Positions 7,666 through 18,012 of a stretch of 64,000 nucleotides of DNA are shown one piece after another. The notes beneath the pieces were generated by a model that worked only from the letters and a program-made list of their open reading frames with translations, was not told the DNA's origin and did no database searches. The stretch lies in NCBI RefSeq assembly GCF_003725795.1, contig NZ_RBEE01000043.1:1-64000 (forward strand), written 5' to 3'. The DNA comes from Pedobacter jejuensis (GTDB taxonomy: Bacteria > Bacteroidota > Bacteroidia > Sphingobacteriales > Sphingobacteriaceae). How positions within the stretch are numbered: the stretch's first letter is position 1; the number at the start of each line of letters is the position of its first letter. The translations under genes and the position numbers were made by a program.

Positions 7666-9174
7666 TTATGGATTCTGACCTGATGGACCAATCGCAGGAT
7701 TGGAATCAATTTCAGCCTGTGGAATCGCCCATTGCCACTCAACACCACCAGCAGGAACTGATAAAACACCAGACAAAGCAATTGTAGCATTACCCCCTGT
7801 TCTATCCAATGGTGCATTCATTCTTTTCAAATCAAAGAATCTAAATCCTTCACCCCAAAGTTCAATTCTACGTTGAATTAAAATTTCATTTAGCAATGCT
7901 GTGCCAGTGTTTGTCGATAAAACATAACTTGGGTTTCTATTCTTAGCTAGTGTAAATAAGACGTTTTGTGCATTAATATTTTCTGCAGTAGCTCCTTCAA
8001 TAGCGAGTCTCGCTCTTGCTTCCGCTTCGATTAAAAACATTTCAGCAACTCGCATATTCACAACATCACCAACGCTTGTAGTTCCAGCAACAGCAAATTT
8101 CTTTTGTCTATAACTAGCGGTTGAATTAGTTACAACTCCAACTGGTAACGAAAAGGTAGGGTTAGTACCAGTTGGATCCCATAAACCTTTACGAACATCA
8201 GTTGCCGGGATTTGGTTGTACAAAACGGAATTGATTCTTTTAGGATTTGTCCTGTTTGCGGTTGAATTGAATGTTCCTAAGTAAGCAAAAAATGAATAAA
8301 AATAAGTCGTTTGATCCTCCTGTTGTTTACTACCCCACATCCATTCCTGATTTGTATAGCTGTTAAATCCTGATAAATATTCTGCATTAGTCATTAATGT
8401 TAAACCAGTTCTGGCTTCGAGCGCATTTTGAGCTGCAAGTGCCCATTTACCTTGAGTTAAAGCAACTCTTGCTTTTATACCTTTTGCAACGTTAATATTA
8501 AAGTGCGATTTGTTTGGTCTGGCAGAAGCACCATTGAATGCCGAAATAGCAGCATCAAGGTCAGAATTTATCTGAGCATAAACAGCCTCAACAGTAGCTC
8601 TTGGCTTGCCAGGAGTTCCATCAACCTTGGAGGTATTTGAGATGGGGATACCTGCCTGTGTATTGTTGCCTGCAGCATCATAGCGTTTTCCAAACACTTG
8701 AACCAATTGAAAGTGAGCCCACGCCCTATAAGTTAAAGCTTCTGCTTTAATTGCCTTTTTATCTGCATCGCTACCTTCAGCGCCATCAATATTATCAATG
8801 ATTAAATTGGCGTTTGTAATAATTCTATAATAAAAAGTATAGATAAATGAGTTATTTGCATTTGCAGCACTTCTGTGTGTAACCCATTTATGAACTCCAA
8901 AAGCAGTGGTGTTTATTGTATTTACAATATCTTCACCCATATAATCGATATTCAAATTCACAGCACCTTGTCCTCCTTCTTCTTGTCGGGAATACTGGAT
9001 GTAAAGTGACCTATGAATTCCATTTAATGCCGCCATAGCATTTGTTGTTGTTGTAAAAACAGCATTATTTGAAACTGCATCCGTTGGATTAGTGTACAAA
9101 TAATCCTTTTTACAGGCACCCATTGTTAGTGTTAAAACTGCCAATGGAAAAAGTAATTTATTTAAATTTTTCAT
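7666..9174 (-). CDS. SusD/RagB-like outer-membrane lipoprotein (pair 1)
   Basis: SusD proteins sit on top of a SusC channel as a lid and help capture ligands at the cell surface. The 502-residue protein starts with a lipoprotein signal ending in LTMGAC (Cys21), followed by a SusD-type helical repeat body: AYRAWAHFQLVQVFGKRY near 155 and ILIQRRIELWGEGFRFFDLK near 445. It begins 11 bases after the stop of SusC pair 1 and is the last gene of that unit. The C-terminal IPQAEIDSNP motif is typical. The ligand is unknown. Confidence 0.93.
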   Translation of the reverse strand: MKNLNKLLFPLAVLTLTMGACKKDYLYTNPTDAVSNNAVFTTTTNAMAALNGIHRSLYIQYSRQEEGGQGAVNLNIDYMGEDIVNTINTTAFGVHKWVTHRSAANANNSFIYTFYYRIITNANLIIDNIDGAEGSDADKKAIKAEALTYRAWAHFQLVQVFGKRYDAAGNNTQAGIPISNTSKVDGTPGKPRATVEAVYAQINSDLDAAISAFNGASARPNKSHFNINVAKGIKARVALTQGKWALAAQNALEARTGLTLMTNAEYLSGFNSYTNQEWMWGSKQQEDQTTYFYSFFAYLGTFNSTANRTNPKRINSVLYNQIPATDVRKGLWDPTGTNPTFSLPVGVVTNSTASYRQKKFAVAGTTSVGDVVNMRVAEMFLIEAEARARLAIEGATAENINAQNVLFTLAKNRNPSYVLSTNTGTALLNEILIQRRIELWGEGFRFFDLKRMNAPLDRTGGNATIALSGVLSVPAGGVEWQWAIPQAEIDSNPAIGPSGQNP

Positions 9175-9185
9175 GAGTTTCTTTA

Positions 9186-12100
9186 TTAAAATGAAGCGTT
9201 TACACCAAAACTAAAAATCCTTGTTGGTGTGTAGTTATTAGAATTTACACCAGAAAAGCTTTCAGATGGGTCTAAGCCTTTACGTTTAGATAACAAGAAT
9301 AAGTTTTCGCCAGATGCATATATATTTGCCTTGCTTAACCCTATTTTACTAATAAATACCTTAGGAATATTATATCCTAATACTGCTGATCTCATATTTA
9401 AATAAGAGGCATCAATCAAGAATCTACTAGATGTTGCATTGTTAAATGTTGAACGTCCAACGTCTAATCTTGGAATACCTGATGGATCTCCTACTTGCTT
9501 CCATGAATTTAAAGCATCTACATGTAAAGCACTACCATAATTAGTATATGACATTAAAGATTGATATGCTGAATCATACGCACGCCCACCAATTTGGTAA
9601 TTCATAATTACTGAAAGTGAGAAAGCTTTATAAGTAAAAGTATTTGTTAAACTACCAAAGTAATCAGGAATTGAGGTTCCAGAATAAGCATAAAGTGCAT
9701 TATTAGAATTAATAGTATAATTTTGACCATTTACCGTTCTCGTATCAGCAGCTGTACCTGGACTTAATGGATTAATTAAATACAAACCTGCTCCATCTGC
9801 TGGATCAACACCAGCCCATTGACGTAACCAGTATTGATATCTTGATTGACCAACAGCGTATTGTTTTGTTCCATCGATAATTGTTGGTGTTTCATCGGGC
9901 ATTTTTGTGATTTTGTTTCTAATTAAAGACCAATTTATATCCATAGCCCATTTAAATGAACCCACTCTGATCACATCACCACCTAAGTTAATTTCAATAC
10001 CTTTATTCCACATTTTACCAATGTTTTTAGGGAATGTTCCGGTACCGTTACCAATTCCTAAACCTGATGATAGAGGAAGAGGTACATTGAACAATAAATC
10101 TTTAGATTGCTTATTAAAAACCTCAAAACTACCATGCAATCGGTTTTTAAATAAACCGAATTCTAATGCTGCATCTATTTGAGTTTGTGTTTCCCAAGTG
10201 ATATTAGGGTTTGCAAGACTTTGTAAAAGAATACCAGGTTCAGCAGAGTTATTATAATCTAAACTATAAAGCGACCTATCTAAATTGTAACTTCTAGACC
10301 CGTTTGGATTTAACAAATCATCGTTACCTAATGAACCATAAGAAGTGCGAAGCTTTAAATAACTAACCCAACTAACATTTTTCATAAAGTTTTCTTCACT
10401 AACTAACCAACCAGCACTTCCTGAATAAAAATTACCCCATTGAAGACCAGGTCCCCATTTAGATGAGCCATCTCTACGATATGATGCAGAAAGGAAGTAT
10501 TTAGAATCATAATCATAATTCAATCTGGTAAAAAATGCTTCCTTTCTATAATCCTGCAAGTAGGAACTCAAATCACTTGTTGTAGCAAAATTAATTAGTT
10601 CGCTATTGCCATCTAAAATTTGTGTATTTCTGGCACCAGTTAAATATTTATAAGCATAATCATAATTATTATGTGCTAGCAATACATCAAATGTACTTTT
10701 ACCAACTTTTTTGTTGTAAGTTAATAATTGCTCGATTGTGTAAGTTGTAGTGGTTGTAGATGTATTTCTTGCTCTACCGTTTGGCGCACCATCACCAACA
10801 ATTTTATTTTGATAATCAGCAAAAGAATAATTTGAAATATCAACACCTAAATTTGTTCTTAATTTAAAATCTTTCAGAAAAGAAATTTCGCCGTATGTTC
10901 TTGCTCCTAATACGTTTCTTTTAATTTGAGTTGAGTTTAATAAAGTTTCTTGCAAAATATGTCTACCAGCATAAGCACCCGATGGACGGTTCGGAATACC
11001 CAAAGAAGTTAATAAGTTACCTGTATCGTATATCTGATTACCTTTGGTATCTAAAAGGTAAGCACCATTGGTTTGGTTATGTGCATATAACGGATAAATT
11101 GGGCCAATATTCCTAGAAAAGTTAAATGGGTTAACAATACTTCCACTTCCATCTGCATCAGCCTGATTAGATTTTGTAATATTAGCAGTTAAGTTTAAAC
11201 CAGTTTTAAACCAGGTTAATGGTTTACTGTTAATGGTAACGAGTCCGTTAATCCTATTAAAATCTGATCTGATAATGTATCCTTTTTCCGTAAGATAACC
11301 TAAGGATGCGTAGAAATCAGATTTTTCTGTTGCACCGCTATATGACATAGAGTAATCGCCCCGTTGTCCGGTTCTTTCTAATGGAGTTCTCCAGTTCAAA
11401 TCATCAGCATAAAGAAGAGATGCATTTGGGTTCAGTATACCATCTAAACCTACAATCGCGTTATCGGCAACATTAAAAGGATTGTTTCCTAATAATGCTT
11501 TAATACCATTTGTTGCCGTTGCATTAGCAGTTGCCAAAGGAACACCGGTTCCTGTAACTGGATAAACTAAGCTATTACGATAAGCTTGCCAAGCCAATGG
11601 ATAATATTCATTTGCATTTACAGTTTCATATTCAGGAATACCACGAGATGTTATACCTTGAATAACTCTAAAATCTAATTGTTCTTTTCCCTTTTTACCT
11701 TTTTTAGTTGTAATCAAAATCACACCATTACCAGCGCTAGAACCATATAAAGCAGATGAAGCCGCATCTTTTAATACTGAAATACTTTCCACATCATCGG
11801 CATTTATATTACCTATGTTTCCAGAATATTGAATTCCGTCGACAATATACAATGGATCGTTTGATGCAGAAATAGAACCGAAACCCCTAACACGAATTGT
11901 TGGACCAGAGCCTGGTTGCCCGCTACCTGCATTTAACTGAACTCCAGGAGCTGCACCTGCTAAAGCACTATTAATGTTTGTAATTGGTCTCTCGGCAATT
12001 TTGTCACCCCCAACTGTAGATACAGAACCTGTGTTCTTACCTTTTGTGGTTGTGCCATAGGCAACATTAATTACAACATCTTGAAGATTTGTTGCATCGT

Positions 12101-12389
12101 TTTCCAATTTAACATTTGCAATGCTTGATCCTGTTAAGGCTACTGTTTTGGATGAAAATCCGATAAAGCTAAAAGTTAAGCTTTTGGTTGACGAAGTTAC
12201 TCGGATGGAGTATTTTCCATCGTTTCCAGTTACCGTGCTAGCTGACGTGCCAACTGCTTTCACGCTTACACCTGGGATGGGAGATCCATTTTCAGCAGAT
12301 GTTACTGTACCATTAATCGTTCGTTCTTGAGCAACTGCTGTAAAAGCAATAAGCATAAGAAAGAGCAAACTTTGTAGAAGTTTTTTCAT
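9186..12389 (-). CDS. SusC/RagA-type TonB-linked outer-membrane transporter (pair 1)
   Basis: This 1067-residue protein imports ligands across the outer membrane using TonB energy. It has a signal peptide cleaved near AVA-Q (residue 20), a carboxypeptidase-regulatory-like domain (about 22-105), a plug with the SusC signature PLYIVDGIQY near 180 and VLKDAASSALYGSSAGNGVI near 205, and a 22-strand type barrel ending in the terminal Phe. There is no N-terminal STN signalling domain, so control through an anti-sigma partner is not indicated. It is the first gene of a two-gene unit; a promoter match lies at 12422-12453. Confidence 0.95.
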   Translation of the reverse strand: MKKLLQSLLFLMLIAFTAVAQERTINGTVTSAENGSPIPGVSVKAVGTSASTVTGNDGKYSIRVTSSTKSLTFSFIGFSSKTVALTGSSIANVKLENDATNLQDVVINVAYGTTTKGKNTGSVSTVGGDKIAERPITNINSALAGAAPGVQLNAGSGQPGSGPTIRVRGFGSISASNDPLYIVDGIQYSGNIGNINADDVESISVLKDAASSALYGSSAGNGVILITTKKGKKGKEQLDFRVIQGITSRGIPEYETVNANEYYPLAWQAYRNSLVYPVTGTGVPLATANATATNGIKALLGNNPFNVADNAIVGLDGILNPNASLLYADDLNWRTPLERTGQRGDYSMSYSGATEKSDFYASLGYLTEKGYIIRSDFNRINGLVTINSKPLTWFKTGLNLTANITKSNQADADGSGSIVNPFNFSRNIGPIYPLYAHNQTNGAYLLDTKGNQIYDTGNLLTSLGIPNRPSGAYAGRHILQETLLNSTQIKRNVLGARTYGEISFLKDFKLRTNLGVDISNYSFADYQNKIVGDGAPNGRARNTSTTTTTYTIEQLLTYNKKVGKSTFDVLLAHNNYDYAYKYLTGARNTQILDGNSELINFATTSDLSSYLQDYRKEAFFTRLNYDYDSKYFLSASYRRDGSSKWGPGLQWGNFYSGSAGWLVSEENFMKNVSWVSYLKLRTSYGSLGNDDLLNPNGSRSYNLDRSLYSLDYNNSAEPGILLQSLANPNITWETQTQIDAALEFGLFKNRLHGSFEVFNKQSKDLLFNVPLPLSSGLGIGNGTGTFPKNIGKMWNKGIEINLGGDVIRVGSFKWAMDINWSLIRNKITKMPDETPTIIDGTKQYAVGQSRYQYWLRQWAGVDPADGAGLYLINPLSPGTAADTRTVNGQNYTINSNNALYAYSGTSIPDYFGSLTNTFTYKAFSLSVIMNYQIGGRAYDSAYQSLMSYTNYGSALHVDALNSWKQVGDPSGIPRLDVGRSTFNNATSSRFLIDASYLNMRSAVLGYNIPKVFISKIGLSKANIYASGENLFLLSKRKGLDPSESFSGVNSNNYTPTRIFSFGVNASF

Positions 12390-12421
12390 AAAATTTAGTT
12401 AAAGTTTTAATTAGTTGGGGT

Positions 12422-12453
12422 CTAAAATATATAAAACTGAAACGTAATGCAAA
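12422..12453 (-). promoter_or_regulatory. Promoter of SusC pair 1
   Basis: On the minus strand TTTG (12453-12450) is followed after exactly 20 bases by TATTTTAG (12429-12422), close to the Bacteroidota primary-sigma consensus TTTG, 19-21 bases, TAnnTTTG. The -33 element lies within AAATTTGCATTAC, a string shared with the promoter of SusC pair 2. Confidence 0.65.
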
Positions 12454-12771
12454 TTTTACAATAAAAAACAAACAAATTAGGAGTATTCTTTAAAGCTATA
12501 ATCCTCAATAAATCAATGCAAACTTAATCTATCATGGTTGAAATGGGCATTTTATTTTTTTAACAATTACAATTGTTGCATTAATTTATTCTGTTCAAGA
12601 CAAATCGAAAGATGCATGATATGTCATCAAGATGCAGATTGATGTATAGGTTTAATAAACTGCGATGAAGGAAATTTTGTTTAAACCAAAGCTTTCTCGA
12701 AATATCAATCGAAGTCAGTTTACTGTTCTATAGTTTGGATAAGAAATAGAAAATACTCTCTTATCAAAATT
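12454..12771. other. Gene-free spacer upstream of SusC pair 1
   Basis: AT-rich spacer between the promoter of pair 1 and the terminator of pair 2. I see no gene and no clear repeat in it. Confidence 0.6.
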
Positions 12772-12807
12772 AAAAACCCCAGCAGGCCAAGGCATGCTGG
12801 GGTTTTT
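12772..12807. terminator. Terminator downstream of SusD pair 2
   Basis: AAAAACCCCAGCAGGCC and GGCATGCTGGGGTTTTT form a stem with one mismatch and a 2-base loop. The sequence is nearly identical to the core of the terminator at 7608-7657, differing at one arm base. Confidence 0.85.
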
Positions 12808-12823
12808 TGATCATAAAAAATAA

Positions 12824-14455
12824 CTAGTAACCAGGGTTTTGCTGACCAGCTAAAACAGGGTTAGCTTGAGTTTCAACCGTAGGAACAGGCCATATAAATC
12901 TAAAACTAGTTGCTGCACCTTGATAAGGAATGGCAAGTATTGATCTTACACCAGTATATCCTGCTCCTGCATTATAAGCTGCAAAAGTAATTGTAGAGCT
13001 AGTTTTTGCAGGAATACCATTTGGCGCATATAAATTTTCTTTAGCCAAACGATGAATATCCATCCAACGCTTTCCTTCGCCTAAGAACTCTATCCGGCGC
13101 TCATTGATAATTGCTTGTATTAAAGCGGCATTTGTTGCGAAGTTTGCAGCAGTGTATCTGTCCGCTGTAGCAACAGATCTGTTTCTGACTGCATTTAATA
13201 ACAATAAAGCTTGTGCTGCATTTCCATTTCTAGCATATGCTTCAGAAACATTTAATAATACTTCTGCATAACGAATGATAGGATTGGCATCAGTCCAGGT
13301 TGCAGGATCTTTGTACTTAGAGCTAAAGTAATATTTAGCAGCCACACCTGTTGCAGCATCTGTTGTAGCCAATAAAGTTCTACGTAGATCTGTTGCTTTC
13401 CATGATGGATCGTTCCAGATGATAGGCGATATAACAACTAAGGCCCTTCCCGGCGCTTTTGAATACATGGTACTTAATGAACCGTTTGTACCAGCACTAC
13501 GGATTGTTGAATTTTCTATTGAGAAAATTGACTCAGAGTTTCCATAATTAGCGCCTACACTAGCAAATGGTCCATCAGGTGTTGCGGTTAAGGCATAACT
13601 TCCTAATGTTGCAGGAGCAGTAAAAGTTGGACCGGCAGCAGATGTTCCTAATTTTGCACCCTCAGTAATTACACCAGCATAATCTCCCATGTGTAATTTA
13701 ACACGTGTTTTTAACGCTACAGCAGCTCCTTTCGTTGCACGTGTGATTCTAAGGGAAGCAGTAGTTTGAGCAGCTAAATTGGTTTCAGCAAAATCAAGAT
13801 CCGATAAAATTAAATCATATCCTTGTTTTACTGTACCTCTGCCCTCGTTTTTGTACTGTTCTACCAATTCAGGGGTGTTAATTCCTACTGTACGAAGAAC
13901 GACACCCTGATGAGTTGCACCAGCAGTTTCATTGTAAGGTAGAGCAAAGTGAATTAACAATTCGTGGTAACTCAAAGCTCTTAAGAAACGGCATTCAGCT
14001 TCTCCTGCAGTAGCAACCTCTGCAGTAATAGTACCTGCTGCAACAGCCTCTTTCAATTTTGCAATTACAATATTTGCACGGTTAATGGTTGCGTACAGGC
14101 TTGTCCACATTGCAGTGTTGTTAGCTGTAGTAGCATCATAACTATTTTCGTAAGTCACTAAGAAGAATGAAGGTATAGCCATCATATCCTCTCCTCTCAT
14201 ATCTCCCTGAATGGTATTCGCAGCTCCAAAAGGATAGCCACGATTAGTGCCATCAGTATATGGACTAGATTGAGCTGCACTGTAAACACCTGTAATTGCT
14301 AAAGCAGCACGTTGAGGGTTTGAATATGCATCATCTTCAGAAAATGTATTATCTGGTACAATATCTGTATATTTTTTGCATGAACCCGCAAATAACATTA
14401 AGCCAAGTAAAGGTAGCACCCATGCCTTTCTGCTTATAAAATATCTATTTTTCAT
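12824..14455 (-). CDS. SusD/RagB-like outer-membrane lipoprotein (pair 2)
   Basis: This is a 543-residue surface lipoprotein with a long positively charged signal (MKNRYFISRKAW) and lipobox LFAGSC (Cys26). Its opening KYTDIVPDNTFSEDDAYSNP matches the RagB/SusD family. Typical SusD elements follow: ECRFLRALSYHELLIHFA near 150 and INERRIEFLGEGKRWMDIHR near 465. It starts 23 bases after the stop of SusC pair 2, so the two are co-transcribed. It should form the ligand-binding lid of that transporter. No substrate can be read from the sequence. Confidence 0.93.
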   Translation of the reverse strand: MKNRYFISRKAWVLPLLGLMLFAGSCKKYTDIVPDNTFSEDDAYSNPQRAALAITGVYSAAQSSPYTDGTNRGYPFGAANTIQGDMRGEDMMAIPSFFLVTYENSYDATTANNTAMWTSLYATINRANIVIAKLKEAVAAGTITAEVATAGEAECRFLRALSYHELLIHFALPYNETAGATHQGVVLRTVGINTPELVEQYKNEGRGTVKQGYDLILSDLDFAETNLAAQTTASLRITRATKGAAVALKTRVKLHMGDYAGVITEGAKLGTSAAGPTFTAPATLGSYALTATPDGPFASVGANYGNSESIFSIENSTIRSAGTNGSLSTMYSKAPGRALVVISPIIWNDPSWKATDLRRTLLATTDAATGVAAKYYFSSKYKDPATWTDANPIIRYAEVLLNVSEAYARNGNAAQALLLLNAVRNRSVATADRYTAANFATNAALIQAIINERRIEFLGEGKRWMDIHRLAKENLYAPNGIPAKTSSTITFAAYNAGAGYTGVRSILAIPYQGAATSFRFIWPVPTVETQANPVLAGQQNPGY

Positions 14456-14478
14456 TTTAAAATCTTTAGTTGGTTTGA

Positions 14479-17400
14479 TTAAAAACTCACATTTAAACCA
14501 AATGTGAACGTACGTTGTTGTGGATTACCATTAAAGTCTACACCAGCACCTGTTGTGTTAGTTTCTGGATCAAGACCTTTATAGCCTGTGATTACAAAAA
14601 GATTTTGAGCGGAAGCATATAATCTTATGTTGCTAACTTTTAATTTGCTAGAGAAGCTTACCGGAACTTTATATCCTAAAGCTACGTTATCCAATCTTAA
14701 GAATTTTCCATCCTCTAAGAAACGAGTTGTGGCATCACCATCTCTGTTTATAAATGTAGACCTTCCAAACCATTGTCTTGGTGTAACACCATCACCAGGG
14801 TTTGCAGGGCTTTGCCATCTGCCTAAAATTTCAGCACCGTTATTTACAAAGTTTTGATTTAATTGATCTACACGAGTTCTGTTATAGATTTTATTTCCAC
14901 CTTGAAATCTTAAAAACACATTTAAATCAAATCCTTTATAGGTAAAAGTATTGTTAAAACCACCAAACCATGTTGGTAACGATTTACCCAAAACTTTTTT
15001 ATCAGTAGTTGCAGATAAAATTGCATTAGCACCAGTAGCACCTGGATTAGCAGGATCGTAAACATTATAAGTTTGGTTGGTGATGTTACCTTGGATAATT
15101 TGACCATTTCCTTTAACGTATAATGGATTACCATTTGCAGGATTTACACCAGCATACTCATAACCATAGAAAGCATTTAAAGATTCTCCTACGCGGATGA
15201 TGTTATAAGTACCTATCTGATCTTGTCCTTCTCTTAATGAACCAACAACATTTTTTTGAGTAGTAAATGTGATGTTTGCATTGTATGTGAAATCTTCTGT
15301 TCTAACAACATCGCCACCTAATGAGAATTCGAAACCAGAGTTAACGATATTACCAATGTTTTGTGTGATTGTATTTGATGGAACACCTAAAGACGGAGCT
15401 GTTGGTGCATTTTGTACCAAACCATCAGTATTTTGTCTGAAATAATCTGTAGTAAAATTAATTCGGCTATCAAATAAACCTAACTCTAAACCTACGTCAA
15501 CTTTCTTTTGAGATTCCCACTGAAGGTTATAGTTTCCAATGTTACTGAAACCGATACCAGCTTGTGCGCCATAAACAGCTGCATTATACTGACCAAGGTA
15601 TCTGAAATTTCCAATATTAACGTTACCAACTTCAGCATATGAACCACGGATACGTAAATCTGAAACAAAATCTAAACTCGATGAATTTTTAAAGAATGAT
15701 TCTTCTGAAATACGGTATGCTGCTGATACTCCAGGGAAATAACCTTTACGATTTGCTTCTGGTAAATTAGAGTTTTTATCCGAACGGATTGACCCACCAA
15801 TATAGTATCTGTTTTTATAGTTGTAGTTTACACGAGCAAGGTAAGATTCTAATGCAGTTCTTGCTAAAGCTCCAGCTGCTGTTGGCGTAACAAATGTTCC
15901 AGTAATAATATTTTGATTCCAGTAAATATCGGTTAAGTTAGAAACCGTAGATTGAAAGAATGAGGACCTATCATTTTGAAATTCTTGTACTAAAGTAACG
16001 CTCAAATTATGCGATTCTGCGAATGTTTTATTGTAAGATAATACGTTTTGAAGATCTAATCTTATGAATGGGCTGTAAACTTGAGACAAACTTCCATTGC
16101 TACTTACACCATCACCAGCACGTGGATCTGTATATGTAAAATCATCAATGTTTTGATTATCTACACCAACCTGAGTTCTGAATTTTAAACCGTCAAAAAT
16201 ATTTACCTCTGCATAAGCAGTTGCTAATAAACGATAGCTCTGAGATCTTCTGATATTATTATCTAAAACAAAACGTTGGTTTCCAATATTATCAGATATT
16301 GTAATTAAATTATTACCTCTACCCAGTGCAGTTCTGTTTGGAGCAATGTTATAGCCAGTTACGTTAGTTGCATCATATACCGGTACGTTTGGTAACATAC
16401 GTAAACCACCAAAAATATTACCTGATAAAGTATTACTACCCGTTTGAGGACCAGTATTATCTTGATAAGTAAACCCTGATGTTAAACCAAAGCTAAATAC
16501 TTTATTTACCTTTTGATCAAAATTTGCCTTGATTGAATATCTTTTTAAAGAGTTTGCAATAATTACACCTTCTTGGTCGCTATAACCTAATGAGAAATAG
16601 TATTTTGCTTTATCTGTACCACCAGAGGCAGAAACTGAATGATTTTGTTGAGTTGCAGTTCTGAAAAGAAAATCTTGCCAGTCCGTATCAACAATTCCTC
16701 CCTGACCATCAGGCATAGAAAAAGCCTGAGGTAAGTTGCCGGCAGCAACCAAACGCTCATTAGCAATTTCAATAAATTCAGCAGCATTTAATTGATCATA
16801 TCTTTTTGATACTTTACCAACAGCATAATAACCATCGTATGTAAATGTAGATTGACCAGCTTTACCTTTTTTAGTTGTAATTAAGATAACACCACCTGCA
16901 GCTCTTGAACCATAAATAGCCGTAGAAGCTCCATCTTTTAAAACTTCGAATGATTCGATGTCGTTAGGATTGATATCTCCCAAAGCATTTGATGATGTAA
17001 ATCCACCAACATCGCCGGAGACAATCGGAACACCATCAACAACGTAAAGTGGCCCCTGACCAGAAGTAATGGTATTTGTACCACGGATACGCACCTGAGC
17101 TGGCTGACCTAACAAGCCACTTGGAGTTATTACCTGAACGCCCGCAGCTTTACCCGCTAAAGCTTTATCGAAAGATGGAATAGCTCTGTCATTAAATTCT
17201 TTAGCTGATATACTAGATTGCGATCCGGTAACATCTTTTCTGCTTACCGAGCCATAACCAACAACTACAACATCTGTTAAAGTTTTGGCATCTGTTTCTA
17301 AAACAGCATTAACGACATTAGCAGAGCCTACGTTTTTAGATAGCGTTAAAAATCCAACAGATGTGAATTCTAAGATGCCTGATGCCGAAGACATTTTGAT

Positions 17401-17583
17401 GGTATATCTACCATCTGCAGTAGTACTTACTCCGTTAGATGAGCCTTTGATTTTTACACTTACACCAGGAAGTGGAAGACCATCTTCTTTGCTTGTAACT
17501 GTACCTGTGATTGTTCGTTCTTGAGCTACTGCTGTAAATGCAATAAACACTAACACGAACAAACTTTGTAAAAGTTTTTTCAT
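14479..17583 (-). CDS. SusC/RagA-type TonB-linked outer-membrane transporter (pair 2)
   Basis: This 1034-residue transporter has a signal peptide ending near AVA-Q, a carboxypeptidase-regulatory-like domain, a TonB-box/plug start DVVVVGYGSVSRKDVTGS, plug motif PLYVVDGVPI, and VLKDGASTAIYGSRAAGGVI, then a barrel ending in Phe. I chose the ATG at 17583 because it gives the MKKLLQSL signal shared by its sister genes. The frame extends to 17739, but that part precedes the signal peptide and covers the promoter. It has no STN domain. It is co-transcribed with SusD pair 2. Confidence 0.95.
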   Translation of the reverse strand: MKKLLQSLFVLVFIAFTAVAQERTITGTVTSKEDGLPLPGVSVKIKGSSNGVSTTADGRYTIKMSSASGILEFTSVGFLTLSKNVGSANVVNAVLETDAKTLTDVVVVGYGSVSRKDVTGSQSSISAKEFNDRAIPSFDKALAGKAAGVQVITPSGLLGQPAQVRIRGTNTITSGQGPLYVVDGVPIVSGDVGGFTSSNALGDINPNDIESFEVLKDGASTAIYGSRAAGGVILITTKKGKAGQSTFTYDGYYAVGKVSKRYDQLNAAEFIEIANERLVAAGNLPQAFSMPDGQGGIVDTDWQDFLFRTATQQNHSVSASGGTDKAKYYFSLGYSDQEGVIIANSLKRYSIKANFDQKVNKVFSFGLTSGFTYQDNTGPQTGSNTLSGNIFGGLRMLPNVPVYDATNVTGYNIAPNRTALGRGNNLITISDNIGNQRFVLDNNIRRSQSYRLLATAYAEVNIFDGLKFRTQVGVDNQNIDDFTYTDPRAGDGVSSNGSLSQVYSPFIRLDLQNVLSYNKTFAESHNLSVTLVQEFQNDRSSFFQSTVSNLTDIYWNQNIITGTFVTPTAAGALARTALESYLARVNYNYKNRYYIGGSIRSDKNSNLPEANRKGYFPGVSAAYRISEESFFKNSSSLDFVSDLRIRGSYAEVGNVNIGNFRYLGQYNAAVYGAQAGIGFSNIGNYNLQWESQKKVDVGLELGLFDSRINFTTDYFRQNTDGLVQNAPTAPSLGVPSNTITQNIGNIVNSGFEFSLGGDVVRTEDFTYNANITFTTQKNVVGSLREGQDQIGTYNIIRVGESLNAFYGYEYAGVNPANGNPLYVKGNGQIIQGNITNQTYNVYDPANPGATGANAILSATTDKKVLGKSLPTWFGGFNNTFTYKGFDLNVFLRFQGGNKIYNRTRVDQLNQNFVNNGAEILGRWQSPANPGDGVTPRQWFGRSTFINRDGDATTRFLEDGKFLRLDNVALGYKVPVSFSSKLKVSNIRLYASAQNLFVITGYKGLDPETNTTGAGVDFNGNPQQRTFTFGLNVSF

Positions 17584-17617
17584 GAAATTTAAGTTAGGGA
17601 TGAAATGATTTGTGGCG

Positions 17618-17649
17618 CTAATGTATATAAAAGTATAATGTAATGCAAA
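17618..17649 (-). promoter_or_regulatory. Promoter of SusC pair 2
   Basis: On the minus strand TTTG (17649-17646), 20 bases, then TACATTAG (17625-17618). The spacing and elements match those before pairs 1, 4 and 5. TTTGCATTAC at the -33 side is shared with pair 1. Confidence 0.65.
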
Positions 17650-18012
17650 TTTTACAAAAAAATTAAAACAATCTCTATTATCTGTATTTCTTGTCCAAAT
17701 GATGCCAAAATCAGAGTTCTGGTGCGAGAATCCCAACATTTCAATTTAAAACAGGAATTTAAAGACAAAATTGCATCAAAGAAAATACAGTTACATTAAA
17801 ATAGGATTAGAAAATAATTGTGTGTTTAGAATAACCTTTAAAACTTAAATTAAAAAGGATGAGATGGTTTTAAGAATACGCTAAGTTAAAATAGTCTTAA
17901 TTTCACTACTTTAAAGAATTGTAATAGGTAACTATAGCAATCAAATCCTCATCTCTTTTGAAGCTAGATTTATGTGCTTAAACAGCGAAATAACACAGAA
18001 TTAATCTATAGT
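17650..18012. other. Gene-free spacer
   Basis: AT-rich spacer between the promoter of pair 2 and the end of the small protein gene at 18013. I see no gene, no convincing terminator and no repeat here. Confidence 0.6.

Noticed and set aside
17584..17739. Upstream extension of SusC pair 2
   Set aside because: It would cover the promoter block and place 52 residues before a normal signal peptide; the ATG at 17583 matches the sister genes.
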